Origin: Rhizomys pruinosus
Lineage: Eukaryota; Chordata; Mammalia; Rodentia; Spalacidae
DNA length: 64,000 nt
Direction of reading: 5' to 3'
Assembly (NCBI GenBank): GCA_009823505.1
Contig: VZQC01010587.1
Span: forward strand, 17,538-81,537
The position numbers and the translations under genes were made by a program. The notes below the pieces were generated by a model. That model searched no databases, was not told the DNA's origin, and was given only the letters and a program-made list of their open reading frames with translations. Each line of letters starts with the position of its first letter. Positions within the stretch are counted from its first letter, which is position 1. Shown here in pieces: positions 34,761 to 46,551 of the stretch.

Positions 34761-36535
34761 GTTATGTGTGCATGGGTCAGCAAAGAACTGGCATATTTCG
34801 AAATATTGTGAGAAGGTCTTTTTCTTTCTTGGAAAATTTTTTATGTTAGTCCTTTCAACATTAAACCAGACTGTCTGCCTCAAAAACAGAAAAGACAGAA
34901 AAGAATTCAGCCAGAACAGAGTCAAATTCCTAGCTGAGAATATGAAAAGCCTTGAAAGTTTTCATTTCTCTGAGCCCAGCCTCTGTGGGGTATGGTGGGG
35001 TTAGAGGTTATCTTTGGTTTCATTCATTTATTCATTTATGTTTGAATTCTGAAACCTTGGCTTTGAATCAATAAAGCCTGACTGACTCCCCAGTTTCTAT
35101 CAAAAGTCTGGTAATGGGACAGAATCCATGCAGTGTCTCTCTGTCTCAGAGAAGGCTAGACTTTTTTCTGAATTGGAGAAGGAATTCTGAAAGGACAGAG
35201 AAGGAGAAACAGAAAAGATGGGATTTACTGAAACCCCTGAGTGGGCTGAGTGGGTGGAAGGGGGTCACCTACAAGCACCTAGATAGAAGGCACCCTGCTT
35301 GCCATCTGTTTGGTCCTTGCCTACATCAAGTTACTTGCCATATATTTTAAATAGTATCCTTAGGCTGGATGGTGTTGGTGGCTTTTAGTTCAGGGAAATA
35401 TATGATATGACTTATGGTTTTCAAAGCAATGAGTGAGGAGGAAGACGCTAACAAGGGGAGGAAAAACCAGACAGAGACAAAGCTTAGAAGCAGTTTCCAA
35501 CTATGGAGGGTGACAGTTCCAGTTCGGGAATGACAATACTGTCCTAAAGTTTCTTCCCAAAAGGACAGTGAGACCCTGGAATTGTTCCCATTCTTCTGTC
35601 ACAGGAAGATAGACAGTGGTATCACCAATTCTAGACAGTTCAGAAGTAGGACAAGAGGGGTTTGGGGAAGAAAGATAATGAACTCATGCTCTGAAATCTG
35701 AAGTCTCTAAGAAGTGGACAAATATGAAGTTGTTAATAAGGTAAGGAGGATCGTATGAACTCACTGCGCTCCCTAAAGAACTGTGATGCCTCCCAAGGGA
35801 GGTCTCTGGGGATGGAGGAGGCCCTGCCCTTGGCTTATTTTTTTGAAGAACTTAGATGTAGGCACAGAAAACACACACATCAGTTTGGTACATGATGCAA
35901 CTCCTAAACAAATAGCTATTACAATACAGAACATATTTAAAAATTCATAAAGGATAAAGGAATTGTCTGAAAAATACCATGACAATACTTAACAGAATAA
36001 ATATCAAGTCCTACACTTAGATTTAAGACAGAACAAATTAAAGTTACAAGATCTGAGGTCAGCTGTGGAGACAATTCTTCTTAGTGTTTATAAAAGTATG
36101 CTAGTTGCTTAACGTTTATTATGACCATCCTTTAAGTGATGCAACCGCTTAAAGGCAAGCCCATCCCTAGCTCTACTTTCTAGTAAAACTGCCTCTCCTT
36201 TCTGAAATTTATTTAAAAATAAAAACAATTAGTTTCAAGAAGCTACCAGTTTAAAAACTAAGGTGCTTGGTCACTCATCCCAAATGCAAGGACTCTCTTA
36301 ACCTGAGCGATTTATATGCCCAATTACATCATTGCTTCATCCAGAGGCAGTGTTCGCTGAACAAGCATGTTCTCTCCTGCATTTTCCAGGAATCTTTCCA
36401 CTGATGTCAAGCTGTGTGACTGTTCTCTGGCAGATAAGAATGAGAGCTGAAGGGAAAAGGCACCTCTGAACCTAAATTCTTAAACACTGCTGTACCTCCA
36501 TCGATCTCCTCCCTTGACACCATGAGCTTGGAGTC
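34761..36535. other. Unique sequence, no gene seen
   Basis: About 1.8 kb; nothing recognised. Confidence 0.4.
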
Positions 36536-36730
36536 AGTCACATGTTGAAATGTTGGCAGAAAAGATGGAGAGAGCCTTGACCTCTGAGTCACTAAATGGC
36601 AGAGAGCCCTGCTGATCCACATGACTTCATCCGAGCAAGAAAAACCTCTTGTTGCTGAACAGCTGTGGTTTAGGTGTGTGAATGTTGTTGCCCTGTGCAT
36701 ATCCAACCCTAACCACATTTATTCTTGAAC
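36536..36730 (+). mobile_element. MLT1-like MaLR LTR remnant
   Basis: agagccttgacctctgagtc, gagagccctgctgatccaca and gagcaagaaaaacctcttgt, followed by a ttgttgccctgtgcatatc part, follow the 3' portion of old MaLR (MLT1-type) LTRs. It is a non-coding solo-LTR remnant. Confidence 0.5.
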
Positions 36731-37267
36731 ATCCTTGGATTATCCCTGAACATCACTTGGTTTAAGTGTATTGATGACCTAGCCATTATAATCCTCTCCA
36801 GGAAACTTTTGAGAAATTCAGACTGTGCTTTCAGCACGAAGTCATTTAGTGAGTAAATTCTGTTATGCATTCACAAAAGCACTGGAACTAAGTTTTTAGC
36901 AATATGTTAGAGGAATACATGGTTTTATTCCAGATAATTCCTTTATATTATAAATGATGCCAAATCATACTAAAAACATTCATAAAATTTACTGGATCAC
37001 ATGGATTATATCATGCAATATTCTTACATCAGGTAATAGTTTTGACCAACAGCTAAGATCCCTGCAATTCTATGGAGTAGAACTGAAGTTACTGAAGTTA
37101 TAAATAATGGAAAGAAGTCTTGGCATCTAGTTAGCTAATGGTACCAAATGCCAGACGTTTGAGATATTTACCCCAAGTATGTGTGATCTAGATTCCATTT
37201 TCAGTGCTTGCTTCATTCAGCTTTTTAAAATTATGATGTTTAAAATGGAAAGATCTAACTTCTGGTT
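36731..37267. other. Unique sequence, no gene seen
   Basis: Nothing recognised. Confidence 0.4.
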
Positions 37268-37465
37268 CTTTTTTAATATTTTATTTATTTTTATTTTATG
37301 TGGGTGCATCCATGATGTACAATTCCCATGGAAGTCAGAAGAGCGCATTGGATCACCTAGAGTTACAGATGGTCTCTAAACACTATGTGGGTCCTGGGAA
37401 TCGAACCTGGGTCCTCTGCAAGAACAGCCAGTGCTCTTAACCATAGAGCCATCTCTCTAACCTCA
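37268..37465 (-). mobile_element. B3 SINE, antisense
   Basis: Complement of a B3 tail, body and head (ccatagagccatctctctaa). Flanks acttctggttctttt and acttctgattctctt look like an aged TSD. Confidence 0.88.
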
Positions 37466-38484
37466 CTTCTGATTCTCTTTGGAGATGAGCTGACTCATTT
37501 CTCTTGGGTCCTTTCAGTATTTATGATTTCATTAAAGGAAAAGGGAAAATATTTCCCTGTGAACAAAGAGAGGGAAGAGTATGGAAGATTGGAATGGGTG
37601 CCTATACTCTTCTTGGTCCTGAAGCCCTTGGCTCACTTGCCCTGTCACAGATCTTACAAAATCTCCTTGGGATGGATATCTTAGTATAGTTCCTCATCCC
37701 AGTTTATAAATTAATCAATTAATAAATGTATGCCCAACGGAATTATGTATAAATTAAATGTCATTTCAGTCTGAGAATATCCTTAAGGCTGTCTCCCTAG
37801 TCTCCAGCTCTCATTTCAACCCTCTGGAACAGAGCTTCCAGAGAAGGGCATCTACTAGTTTATTAGAATGCACATCCCTCTGAAGGAGGGCATGGTGCCA
37901 TTCATGTCACAGTCTGTTAGAACCTGTACCCAGTATGGCCATGGCCAGCTCCGTCATGAGCAGATGGCCAACCAGTCCTCACCAGGTCGGAGACCCCATT
38001 AGACCCCATATTTTTCTCTTCTCATCTTCTACCTTTCTGTTCAAATAGTTTTCCTTCAACTGACAGTCTGATCAAATGATCACTTATACCCCTGGTTTCT
38101 TCAAGCAGGTCTTGGTTTACAGAAATTCTAAGAACCTCTGCCACCCTTGACTTGATTCTGTAAGAAGCTAGAAGAGTGATCTTCACCTTTCACTGTTTGC
38201 TTCTCTTCTTGACTCTCCCCCAGACCCTTTCCTGTGATCCAGGTCTGCAGGCCTCTGCACCCATCAAGGAGGATGGAAGTGCCAATTTTCTTCTGTACCC
38301 TCTGCTCATACGTTGTTAGAGAAGTCCCATGAGATCTCGGCCTTGGAGAAACCAAGAAATGCATTAAATTTTATTTCTGTCCACTCTAAAAATGAGCCAG
38401 AAACTCCATCCTTACATCCATTCACAAGGAATTCTAAGGAAAATGACTTGAAGTTGAGGGCAGGGGTAAAAAAAAAAATGGTAA
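37466..38484. other. Unique sequence, no gene seen
   Basis: About 1 kb with small overlapping ORFs on both strands; no recognisable domain. Confidence 0.4.
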
Positions 38485-38655
38485 GATGAAGGCCTACTGT
38501 GGTGGTGCATGCTTTTAATCCCACCCTGCAGGAGGCAGAGATAGACAAATCTCTATGAGTTGGAGGCCAGCCTGGTCTATATAGGAAGTTCCATGTCAAT
38601 CAGGGCTAGATAATAAAACCCTGTCTCAAAAACAAAATAAAGCAAAACAAAAAAC
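38485..38655 (+). mobile_element. B1 SINE, diverged
   Basis: ggcctactgtggtggtgcat start, gaggccagcctggtctatat centre, aaaccctgtctcaaaaac end, A-rich tail. Confidence 0.9.
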
Positions 38656-39159
38656 TAGTGAGATGAGAGTGTGGTAAACGCTTCTTCATGGGTTCTGCTG
38701 AAACAGCTAGTGATGAAACACCTGGGGGAGGTGCATCCAAATGTGTTTGCTCTTGACTTAGAGCTGTTTCTGGAATTACCCAACCACCATCAATCAGCCA
38801 CATTGCATGAGCAAGAAACGGTTTTTTTCTGTACAGCCATCACTCTTAACATTGTAATTTTTTTTGGTCATACAACAAGAGAGTAATAGAGACGTATGTG
38901 TGCATCTCTCTGTGCACAGTTTTCATGTGCGTTTTTAAATATAAGTGGTTCAAATACCAAAACAGAAGAAATAAAAATAATTTTCTGTTTGTACAGTGTT
39001 TTATTTCCTTATGATTAGCCACAGCTCTCAGTCCTTTTGCTGTGCACATGTGTTTACCTTGTTTATTCCTTTTCAGAATATATGCAAGAAAATATATAGA
39101 TATGTGACATTATTTTCATAAAAATGAGATATGCTGCATAAATATTATGCATAAATATT
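38656..39159. other. Unique sequence, no gene seen
   Basis: Nothing recognised. Confidence 0.4.
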
Positions 39160-39437
39160 ATGCACATGTCTGTCTAGACATTTCCTGTGTCTGTATATGT
39201 GTGCTGTATATATGAACATGTTGCCTGGTCTTTCTTCACTGACCATAGCCATGTCTGTCAGTGCATTTAGAATCACCTCATCTTTGGGGTGCATTCATAC
39301 TATTCCTTAGTATTAAAATAATTTGTCTATTTCCCTGTTGATAGTATTTGGTGGTCTCCAGATTTTTGCTGTTAAAAAGTCACAATCTTTATAAAAACAC
39401 AAATGTATATTTTCCTTACTAAAGTCAGTGCTTTTTT
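39160..39437 (-). mobile_element. Ancient L1M-like fragment, antisense, part 1
   Basis: Decayed antisense L1 sequence (cattcatactattccttag, aatttgtctatttccctgtt, gctgttaaaaagtcacaatc). It appears to continue at 54,487 after a 15-kb insertion, and again at 61,084 after a second one. Confidence 0.5.
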
Positions 39438-39451
39438 AAAACTAGAATCCT
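39438..39451. repeat. Left TSD and L1 endonuclease-type site
   Basis: aaaactagaatcct preceded by tttttt. The junction fits the TT/AAAA L1 endonuclease preference. Its last nine bases, tagaatcct, recur at 54,478-54,486 after the composite L1. Confidence 0.7.
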
Positions 39452-40130
39452 CAGTTCTGGCCCAGCAGCAACTTGTGCACAGCACCTGGGTCCCAAACCC
39501 AGGTTCCTGGCTCCTGGGAGGTGAGTCAGAGCTCCACCCACCTACCCAGAGGCACATTCGTCCCTGCCACAGTCCCAGTTCCAGCCTGCTGAGCTCTACA
39601 GGCACCACACCCAGTGCCCAGCAGCCAGGTCCAGAATCCCAGCTGGGCAGCTCCTGGGTGCTCCAGTTCCAGCTCAGCAAGCTTCCAGAACCTTGGTCCC
39701 CAAGCCCAGCTTCCAACTCCCTGTAGCTCCAGTACAGGTTTGCACAGCTAGGGTTCTGGCGTCCTGTGCCCAGCTCCCAGTTCTTGGAGGGAAAGACAGA
39801 GCCCTACACATGCTCCTGCTCCCTGCTCCGTGCCCCCAGCTCCTAGCTGGCAAGACAAGGCAAGTCCACCCACCCAGAGGCTTTCACACCTGGACCACAG
39901 CTCAGATCCAGCTCTGGCTCAGATTTGGGCTCTTAGCTCCAGGGCTCCAGCTCGCTCCTGCCAGCCAGCCCAGGAGAATTGGTAGGTGTACCTGACCTGG
40001 TCCACAATTCAAGCCAACCTGATTGTTACCTGTTCTGGGCCTCTGGAGAAGATTCAGACTAGGTGGGTAATGACTAGCTGGTCCTCCAATATAAAATCAA
40101 AAGTGGAGAATTGAAGCCTAGACCACCCAG
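39452..40130 (+). promoter_or_regulatory. L1 5' UTR (outer head)
   Basis: CpG-poor but GC-rich stretch with loosely repeated gctcc / ccagctcc words, leading directly into L1 ORF1-flanking sequence (aaggcatctgaagaaaacga). L1 5' UTRs hold the internal pol II promoter; activity today is unlikely. Overlapping ORFs of 100-114 codons on both strands reflect composition only. Confidence 0.55.
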
Positions 40131-40691
40131 CCTTTCATACCTAATAAGAAGGCAATGAAGGCATCTGAAGAAAACGAGCAAAGTCAGTCTTCAATTCAAC
40201 TAAGAAACACTTGAGTTTCATAATGGAACACAAACAACAAAAACAAATCCAAATGCCAAAATCACAATGAAAAAACAATAACATGAAAAACGCAAATAAG
40301 TCCCCACTAAATACTAACAATCCTGTACAAGACTCTACATTGAGGACGCGCTAGAAGTAACCCAGGACACAGATTTTAAAAGAGCTATCTATCATAAACA
40401 TACTCAAAGAATTCAAGTAATTTAAAGAACACACAAACAAATGAATCAAAGAACTAGAAAGAGAGTTAGTCTAAAAGAAGAGAATGATAAACTTTGGTAT
40501 GAATTCACAAAAGATATGGAAATACTAATGAAAACTCAGGCTGAAATGAAAAAAGAAAGCAAACACTTATCCAACCATTGGGAAAGGATAGGAGGAAAGC
40601 CTCGATAACAGAATGAATGAAGTAGGAAATAGAATATCAATACTGGAAAATAACAAGGATTGCTGAAGCAAAGATCTATAAAAAATTCGAG

Positions 40692-40924
40692 GGCCTTGTG
40701 CCTAGGCCAATGCCTGGTCTCTCAACCCCAGCTATCTGGATGGCCCTCTTAGTCCAGACTCACCCACTGAATCCTGATCCCCTGCCCTCAGACCAGCTCA
40801 ACTCTCCAACATCCTTTGTTGGACTCTCCACAGGCTGTCCCTACCCCAACCTTGCCCTTGGCCTTCTGACTTTCAGGCCTCAGAGCTGTCTGCCACCCTG
40901 GCAATCACACCCTACACAGGATGG
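40692..40924 (+). other. Unassigned C-rich segment inside the L1
   Basis: Pyrimidine-rich, GC-rich 230 bp (cctggtctctcaaccccagc, ccctgccctcagaccagctc) not recognised as L1. It forms the left part of the foreign insertion in ORF1. Confidence 0.5.
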
Positions 40925-41400
40925 CTAATCTTGGGTGTGTCAACTTGATTGGATCTGGGATTAACTGAAATGAGAGACCTGCTTGATTTAATCATTTGAT
41001 GCTGGAAAACCCACCCTAAATGTGGGCGTTCCCATTTTATGGCAGTGGGTATAAAAGGTAGAAGGGAGCTCTAGCCTTTGGACATTTGTCTCTCTCACTG
41101 ATAAGTTGGTCTTGATGCTCTGAACAGTTTCTTCAGATTCCAGTGTAGACTGAAGACCAGGCTTTCAGCACCAGATTGGGCCTGCCGAGAAGAAACCTAG
41201 CTTTGTGGACTGACCAACTACTGGATTCTCTGTCTCTCCAGTGTGGTTCAGCCATTTTTGGAGTACTTGGACTCTATCTGGATTAGTAAGAAAATTCCCA
41301 GGGGAATTTTTTTCCCAAAGAGGTTCTCCTTGCTCCTGGAGAACCCTCAACATCCCCTACTGGTATCATTTACCAAAATAAAACTCTTCAGCGTGCCCTC
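40925..41400 (+). mobile_element. Mid-size interspersed repeat
   Basis: gtgtcaacttgattggatct, acccaccctaaatgtgggcg, gtagactgaagaccaggctt and ctttgtggactgaccaacta, ending in ccaaaataaaactcttcag: a rodent/mammal repeat of the same design as 18,240 and 28,130. It lies directly upstream of the EIF4A3 retrocopy. Confidence 0.6.
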
Positions 41401-42544
41401 ACCTCTGCCTAGTGGTAATCAAGGTGACCACGATGTCAAAGTCCAGCTTGGAATGGAAGCGACTGCTTAAGAGAAGGATATGACCAAGGTAGATTTCAAG
41501 ACCAGCGAGGAAGTGGACATGACCCCCACGTTTGAGACCTTAGGCTTGTGGGAAGATCTGCTGTGCGCGGCATCTACGCCTACGGTTTTGAAAAGCCATC
41601 AGCAATCCAGAAGTGTGCTAGCACACCGATAATTAAAAGGAGAGATGTCATCACCCAGTCTCAGTCTGGCACTGGCAAGATGGCCACCTTCAGTATCCAG
41701 TGTTTGGATACTCAGGTTAGAGACACCCAAGCTCTGATCTTGGCTCCAACAAGAGAGGTAGCTCTACAGATTCAAAAGGTCCTGTTCACCCTTGGAGACT
41801 ACATGAATGTGCTGTGCCATGCTTGCATTAGAGGCACCAACCTGGGGGAGGACATCCAGAAGCTGGACCATGGGAAGCATGTGGTGGCCGGCACCCCTGA
41901 GCGTGTCTTTGATATGATTCACCACAGAAGGTTAAGGACACGGGCTCTCAAGATGTTGGTTTTGGACGAAAGCTGACGAAATGCTGAACCAAGGTTTCAA
42001 GGAGCAGATCTACTATGTGTACAGGTTTCTGCCGCCAGCCACACAGGTGGTTCTCATCAGTGCCACGTTGCCTCACGAGATCCTGGAGATGACGAACAAG
42101 TTCATGAAGGACCCCATCCGCATCTTGGTGAGACATGATGAATTGACTCTGGAAGGAATCAAGCAGTTTTTTGTAGCTGTGGAAAGAGGAGTGGAAGTTT
42201 GATGCCCTGTGCGATCTCTACACATGCTGATCATCTCCCAGGCAGACATCTTCTGCAACACCAAGAGGAAGGTTGACTGGCTGACAGAGAAAATGCGAGA
42301 AGCTAATTTCACTGTGTCCTCCATCCATGGAGACATGCCCCAGAAAGAGCACGAGACCATCATGAAGGAGTTCCGGTCTGGTGTCAGCCGAGTGCTCATT
42401 TCTACAGATGTCTGGGCCTGGGGACTGGACGTCCCTCAGGTATCCCTCATCATAAACTATGACCTGCCCAACAACAGGGAGCTGTACATCCACAGAATTG
42501 GGAGATCTGGTTGCTGTGGCCGGAAGGGCATGGCCATCAATTTT

Positions 42545-42603
42545 TTTTTTAATTTTATTGATTTATTTTTCTTTGTGTATGAATGTGCTCTCTTCATGTA
42601 GGT
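42545..42603 (-). mobile_element. Truncated B2 tail inside EIF4A3 pseudogene
   Basis: T-rich start then ctttgtgtatgaatgtgctc and tcttcatgtagg match the antisense A-tail end of B2 SINEs in this window. The EIF4A3 reading resumes exactly after it with the [12 protein letters not shown] segment. Confidence 0.85.
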
Positions 42604-42904
42604 TGTAAAGAATGATGACATCCGAATCCTCAGAGATATCCAACAGTACTATGCCACCCAGATTGACGCGATGCCTATGAATGTGGCAGACATAATCTGA
42701 AGTCAGTGCTTGTGCCCTGTGGAGTTGGACACCAGCGCCTGTTCTGTGCTCCCTTCTGAAAATCATAGGGGCAGCTTCTATTTAATGGGGATTATATAAG
42801 CTATCATAATCCCCCAGGCAGACTTCCTGGGCTCTGCCACCATTTCTTACCCATATGTAAATAATGCATTGCTTGAAGTCTTTTTCATCAAGTATGTAAG
42901 TGTT

Positions 42905-42910
42905 CAATAA
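42905..42910 (+). terminator. Poly(A) signal of the EIF4A3 retrocopy
   Basis: aataaa about 20 bp before the short poly(A) at 42,927-42,934. It is a relic of the parent mRNA's 3' end. Confidence 0.85.
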
Positions 42911-43628
42911 AGATTTGTTAAATTACAAAAAAAAGTTTGAAAAAACACAGTAGTGGAATAATCAGGAAATATGGCACATCATGAAAATATCAAACCTATG
43001 CATCATAGGCAAAGAGGAAGAAGAATCCCAGGGTAATGGTATTGACAAGATATTCAACAGAATTATAGAAGAAAATTTCCCCAAATTGAAGACATACCCA
43101 TACAAATACAAGACACACACAGAACACCAAATAGACAAGACCAGAAAAGAAAATCCCCATGCCATATCATAATAAAAACAGTAGATGCTCAAAACAAAGA
43201 CACAATACTGAAAGGTACATGACAAAAACAAGTTGCATGTAAAGGGAAACCCATCAGAATTACAGCTGACTTTTCAACGCAAACAATGAAAGCCAGAAGA
43301 ACTTGGACCAAAGTAACCCCAGTTCTAAATGACTATAGATGCCAACCCAGAATAATAAATGTCTATTATACTTGAAGGGGAAAGAAAAACCTTTCATTAC
43401 ATAAATAGGATGAAAGGATACATGTCCAGAAAACCAAACCTTCAGAAAATACTTGAAACAATACAAAGAGCAGAAGAAAGGAATGACTATACCCAAGCAG
43501 CAAGAGAAAATAATCCATGAAGGTATAAAGTGGAAATACAAACCTAGACCAAAAGTGCAAACAGAAAATGAAGTGATGGGAAGCAATATACATCTCTCAA
43601 TAATAATTTTAAATATTAATGGTCTCTA

Positions 43629-44398
43629 GTGCACAGAACTTAGATTGGGGATTTCCCAGGACCACCTGAAGCTCAGAGTACAGGCATATCCTCCCCCCAC
43701 CCCCCAAACCCACCCCCACCAACTGGGATTGCCAAGGGAGTGTCCAAGTGGATTCTTTAGAGAAACTTCAGAACAAAAAGGGAAGAGTGAGTTAGACTTT
43801 CAATAGAAAGCCTAAAACTTAGACAAGTCAACAATGCATAAGCAAGGAGAAAAACAGATCAAACAAACAAACAATGAAGGCATCTGAAGGAAGCAAGCAA
43901 AGCAAGCTTTCAACACAGTGAAGAGGCATTTGGGATTCACATAGGAATACAGGCAAAGAGAAACCCACATGCCAGGGACATGATGAAGGGACAACATGGG
44001 AAAGGTGCAGGATAACTCCACACCAAGCTCTACCAACCCTGTGGGAGATTCCTATAGTGTGATTCCCTTGGGGATGGCCCAGGACACAGATCTTAGAGGA
44101 ACAATTGCAGAAATATTCAAAGAAATCAAAGAATATAAAGAACGAGTCAGAGAACTAAGGAGAGAGAATGAAAAGCTCAAGAAAGACCTAGAAGTGGAAA
44201 CACTGAAAAAGGAAACCAACCAGTGACACAAAGAGCTACAGGAAGAGATAGAGAAGCTCCAAAAAGAAGTGGAAACACTAAAGAAATCACAAGATGAAAT
44301 GAAAAAGGAAATAAAACACTCATCCAATCAAGAGGAAAGGAATGGAACTCCCCAAACAAGAGACACAGACTGGGAGAATGGAATAAGAAATTGAATCC
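43629..44398 (+). mobile_element. Second L1 head (A), 5' part
   Basis: A new 5' UTR-like sequence starts abruptly in the first ORF2 codons of the outer head (caccaactgggattgccaag, aatgaaggcatctgaaggaa). It is followed by ORF1 start and coiled coil, then jumps at about 44,345 directly into early ORF2 (cagactgggagaatgg), so most of ORF1 is deleted. It continues at 50,482 after insertion of L1 B. Confidence 0.75.
43969..44344 (+). pseudogene. L1 ORF1 N-terminal half (A)
   Basis: Starts MPGT-like and contains a heptad-rich coiled coil (IKEYKERVRELRRENEKLKK) typical of the ORF1p trimerisation stalk. A stop follows the ETNQ residues (44,224) and the C-terminal RNA-binding half is missing. Confidence 0.7.
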
Positions 44399-44817
44399 CA
44401 GCCAGACACCCACCAGGTCTGGAGAGAAGAGGCAGCATGGCACTTGGGGAATAGGTGAGCACAGCGCCAGAAGGGCCCAGCACTCCTCTGGGCAAGGCCT
44501 TTTGCCAGCCAAAACTGGCCCAGTGTGCACAGCAGCTGAGCAGAATCACCCAGCCAGCCAGTCCCTCACCAGGCCCAGAGAGAGGAGGCACTGGGCAATA
44601 GGACTTCTGCAGAACCTCCAGACAAGAAAGGGAAGATCCAGCTGAACCTCTCAATATATAACCAAAAGGGAAAATTGGAAACCTAACACAATCAGGCCTC
44701 CATAAACCAAGGAGAAGACAATGAACATATCTGTAAGGAACAAGCAAATTAAGCTTTCAACTCAGTGAAGAAACATTTGAGATTCACACAAGAATACAAA
44801 CAATAAAATAAACCCAC
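44399..44817 (+). promoter_or_regulatory. L1 5' UTR (B)
   Basis: GC-rich segment with repeated cccagcactcc / ccagccag words before ORF1. It corresponds to the L1 internal promoter region; probably decayed. Confidence 0.55.
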
Positions 44818-46130
44818 ATGCCAAAAACATAAAGAAAAAAGAACATGGGAAAAGCACATAATAAATCCCCATCAGACACTACCAGTCCTATAAAAGATTC
44901 CTACAATGAGAGCTAGCTGGAAGGAACTCAGGACAAGGATCTTAGAAGAACAATCATAGACATAATCAAAGAAATCAAAGAATATAAAGAACAAATCAGA
45001 GAACTAAAGGGAGAGAATGAAGAAATCGGGAAGGAACTGGAGGGAAAGAATGACAAACTCCAGAAAGAAATAGAAACACCAAAAGATCCCATGCTGAAAT
45101 GAAAAGGGAAACAGACCAGCGAAACAAGGAGCTACAAGAAGAGAATGGCAAGCTCCAAAAGGAAGTGGAAACACTAAAGAAATCACAGGATGAAATGAAA
45201 AAGGAAATTAAACACTCACTCAATCAACAGAAAAAATAGGAGAAAGCCTCAAAAGCAGATTGGATGAAGCAGAAAATAGAAGATCATACCTGGAAGATAG
45301 CAAGGAAAAACTAGAAATCTCAAACAAAGATTATGAAAAATTAAAAAAAAAACCACAAGTGTGGAACAATTAGGAAATTTGGGACACTGTTAAAAGACTA
45401 AACCTTCACATCATAAGAATAGAGGAAGGAGAAGAATATCATGACAATGGTATTGATCAGATTTTCAACAGAATAATTTCCCTAAACTGAAATAGACAAA
45501 CCCATACAAATACAAGAAGCACATAGAACTCCAAATAGACAAGATCAGAAAAGATCTTTTTCCCCATGCCATATCACAGTTAAAACACTAGATGCCCAAA
45601 ACAAAGACAAGATACTGAAAGCCACAAGAGAAAAACAGCAAGTTACATATAAAGGAAAACCAATCAGAATTACAGCTGACTTGTCAGTGAAAACTATGAA
45701 AGCCAGAAGAATGTAAACTAATGTATTCCTAGTTCTAATTGACTACAGATGCCAACCCAGATTGCTATACCCAGCAAAAATGTCAATTATAGTTGAAGGA
45801 GAAAGAAAAATTTTTCATGACGTAAACAATATGAAAGACTATATATCGCCGGGTATGGTGGTGCACGCCTTTAATCCTAGCACTTGGGAGGCAGAGGCAG
45901 GCAGATCTTTGTGAGTTCAAGGCCAGCCTGGTCTACAGAGTAAGTTCCAGGACAGCTTGGACTACAGGGAGACCCTGTTTTGAAAAGACCAAAAAAAAAA
46001 AGGCTATATGTCCAAAAAAACCAACCCTTCAGAAAATACTCAAAACAATTCAAAGACAGAGGAAAGGAGTACCTATCCCCAAGCAGCTAAAGAGAGAAAT
46101 TAATAAAAGTATAACTGTGAAAATACAAAC
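44818..46130 (+). pseudogene. L1 ORF1 (B)
   Basis: From atgccaaaaac: a coiled-coil stretch (about 44,960-45,240), then the RNA-binding core (translation of the 45,380-45,700 region keeps the R(L/I)G/IEEGEE..N and RITADLSVKTMKARR words) with several frameshifts and stops. A B1 (45,847-46,000) splits the C-terminus. Confidence 0.75.
45847..46000 (+). mobile_element. B1 SINE in L1 B
   Basis: gccgggtatggtggtgcacg start to ggagaccctgttttgaaaag end, with an A-rich tail. The flanks gactatat and ggctatat are a probable TSD. Confidence 0.95.
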
Positions 46131-46387
46131 CTAGACCAAGAATGAAAACAGAAAATAAGGTGAAAAGAAGAAACACACATCCATCAATAATAACCTTAAA
46201 TATTAATGGTCTAAACGCCTCAATCAAAAGACAGACTGGGAGAATGGATGAGGAAATAGAATCCATCAATATGCTGTCTACAAGAAATCCATCTCACCCT
46301 CAAGGACAGGCACCAACTTAAAGTGAAAAGATGGAAAAGGATATTCTGAGCAAATATTACCAAAAAGCAAGCAGGAGTTGCCATTCT

Positions 46388-46551
46388 TTTTTTTTTTTTT
46401 TTTTTTTGTATTTTTGAGACAGGGTCTCCCTTTAGTCCCAGCTGGCCTGGAGATCACTCTGTAGACCAGACTGTCCTTGAACTCACAGAGATCCACCTAC
46501 CTCTGCCTCCCAAGTGCTGGGATTAAAGGTGTGCACCCACACACACACCTT
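46388..46551 (-). mobile_element. B1 SINE in L1 B, antisense, with TSD
   Basis: Poly(T) start, gagacagggtctccctttag, ctgcctcccaagtgctggga. Perfect TSD aggagttgccattct at 46,373-46,387 and 46,552-46,566. Confidence 0.97.

Larger units (their letters stand above)
41423..42934 (+). pseudogene. EIF4A3: EIF4A3 processed pseudogene
   Basis: Intronless copy of the mRNA for eIF4A-III (DDX48), the DEAD-box ATPase core of the exon junction complex. The N-terminal KRLLK/MTK..TSEEVDVTPTF region is the part specific to EIF4A3 as against EIF4A1/2. Recognisable motifs in order: QSQSGTGK (motif I, with GKT changed to GKM), PTRE (Ia), SAT (III), [10 protein letters not shown] (V, Arg to Trp) and HRIGRSG (VI). 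Damage: one-base loss and two-base gain near the N-terminus, loss of about three codons after motif I, a one-base gain inside the DEAD box (41,970 region) that ends the frame, frameshifts near 42,190-42,230, and a SINE piece at 42,545-42,603. The 3' UTR, AATAAA (42,905) and a short poly(A) follow, as expected for L1-mediated retroposition. Confidence 0.93.
40253..43585 (+). pseudogene. L1 ORF1, broken by insertion (outer head)
   Basis: ORF1p is the trimeric RNA-binding chaperone of the L1 particle. The N-terminal part (start near atgccaaaatcacaatg, 40,253) and the coiled-coil region run to 40,691. The RNA-recognition and C-terminal part resumes at 42,935, where a frame around 42,981-43,172 reads through MKISNLCIIGKEEEESQGNG, the recognisable RRM core. 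It is disrupted by stops, frameshifts and the 2.2-kb insertion between the two halves. Confidence 0.7.
39452..43628 (+). mobile_element. Outer L1 head (5' UTR, ORF1, start of ORF2), interrupted
   Basis: A GC-rich 5' UTR-like region (39,452-40,130) precedes ORF1-derived sequence. ORF1 is broken at 40,691 by a 2.2-kb insertion containing the EIF4A3 retropseudogene and resumes at 42,935. The first codons of ORF2 (tcaataataattttaaatat) appear near 43,600, after which the sequence switches to another L1 head. It has many frameshifts and is inactive. Confidence 0.75.

Noticed and set aside
36407..36718. 103-codon minus-strand ORF
   Set aside because: Overlaps a MaLR-like LTR remnant on the other strand and resembles no family.
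39372..39995. Pair of 100-114-codon ORFs on both strands rich in Pro, Ser and Gln
   Set aside because: Located in the GC-rich L1 5' UTR; they overlap on opposite strands and reflect composition.
41548..42601. Possibility that the EIF4A3 copy is a functional retrogene
   Set aside because: Frameshifts at the N-terminus, in the DEAD box and near 42,200, changes in motifs I and V, and a SINE insertion rule out a working helicase.
44177..44747. 117- and 139-codon minus-strand ORFs with hydrophobic stretches
   Set aside because: Antisense shadows of L1 ORF1 and 5' UTR sequence.
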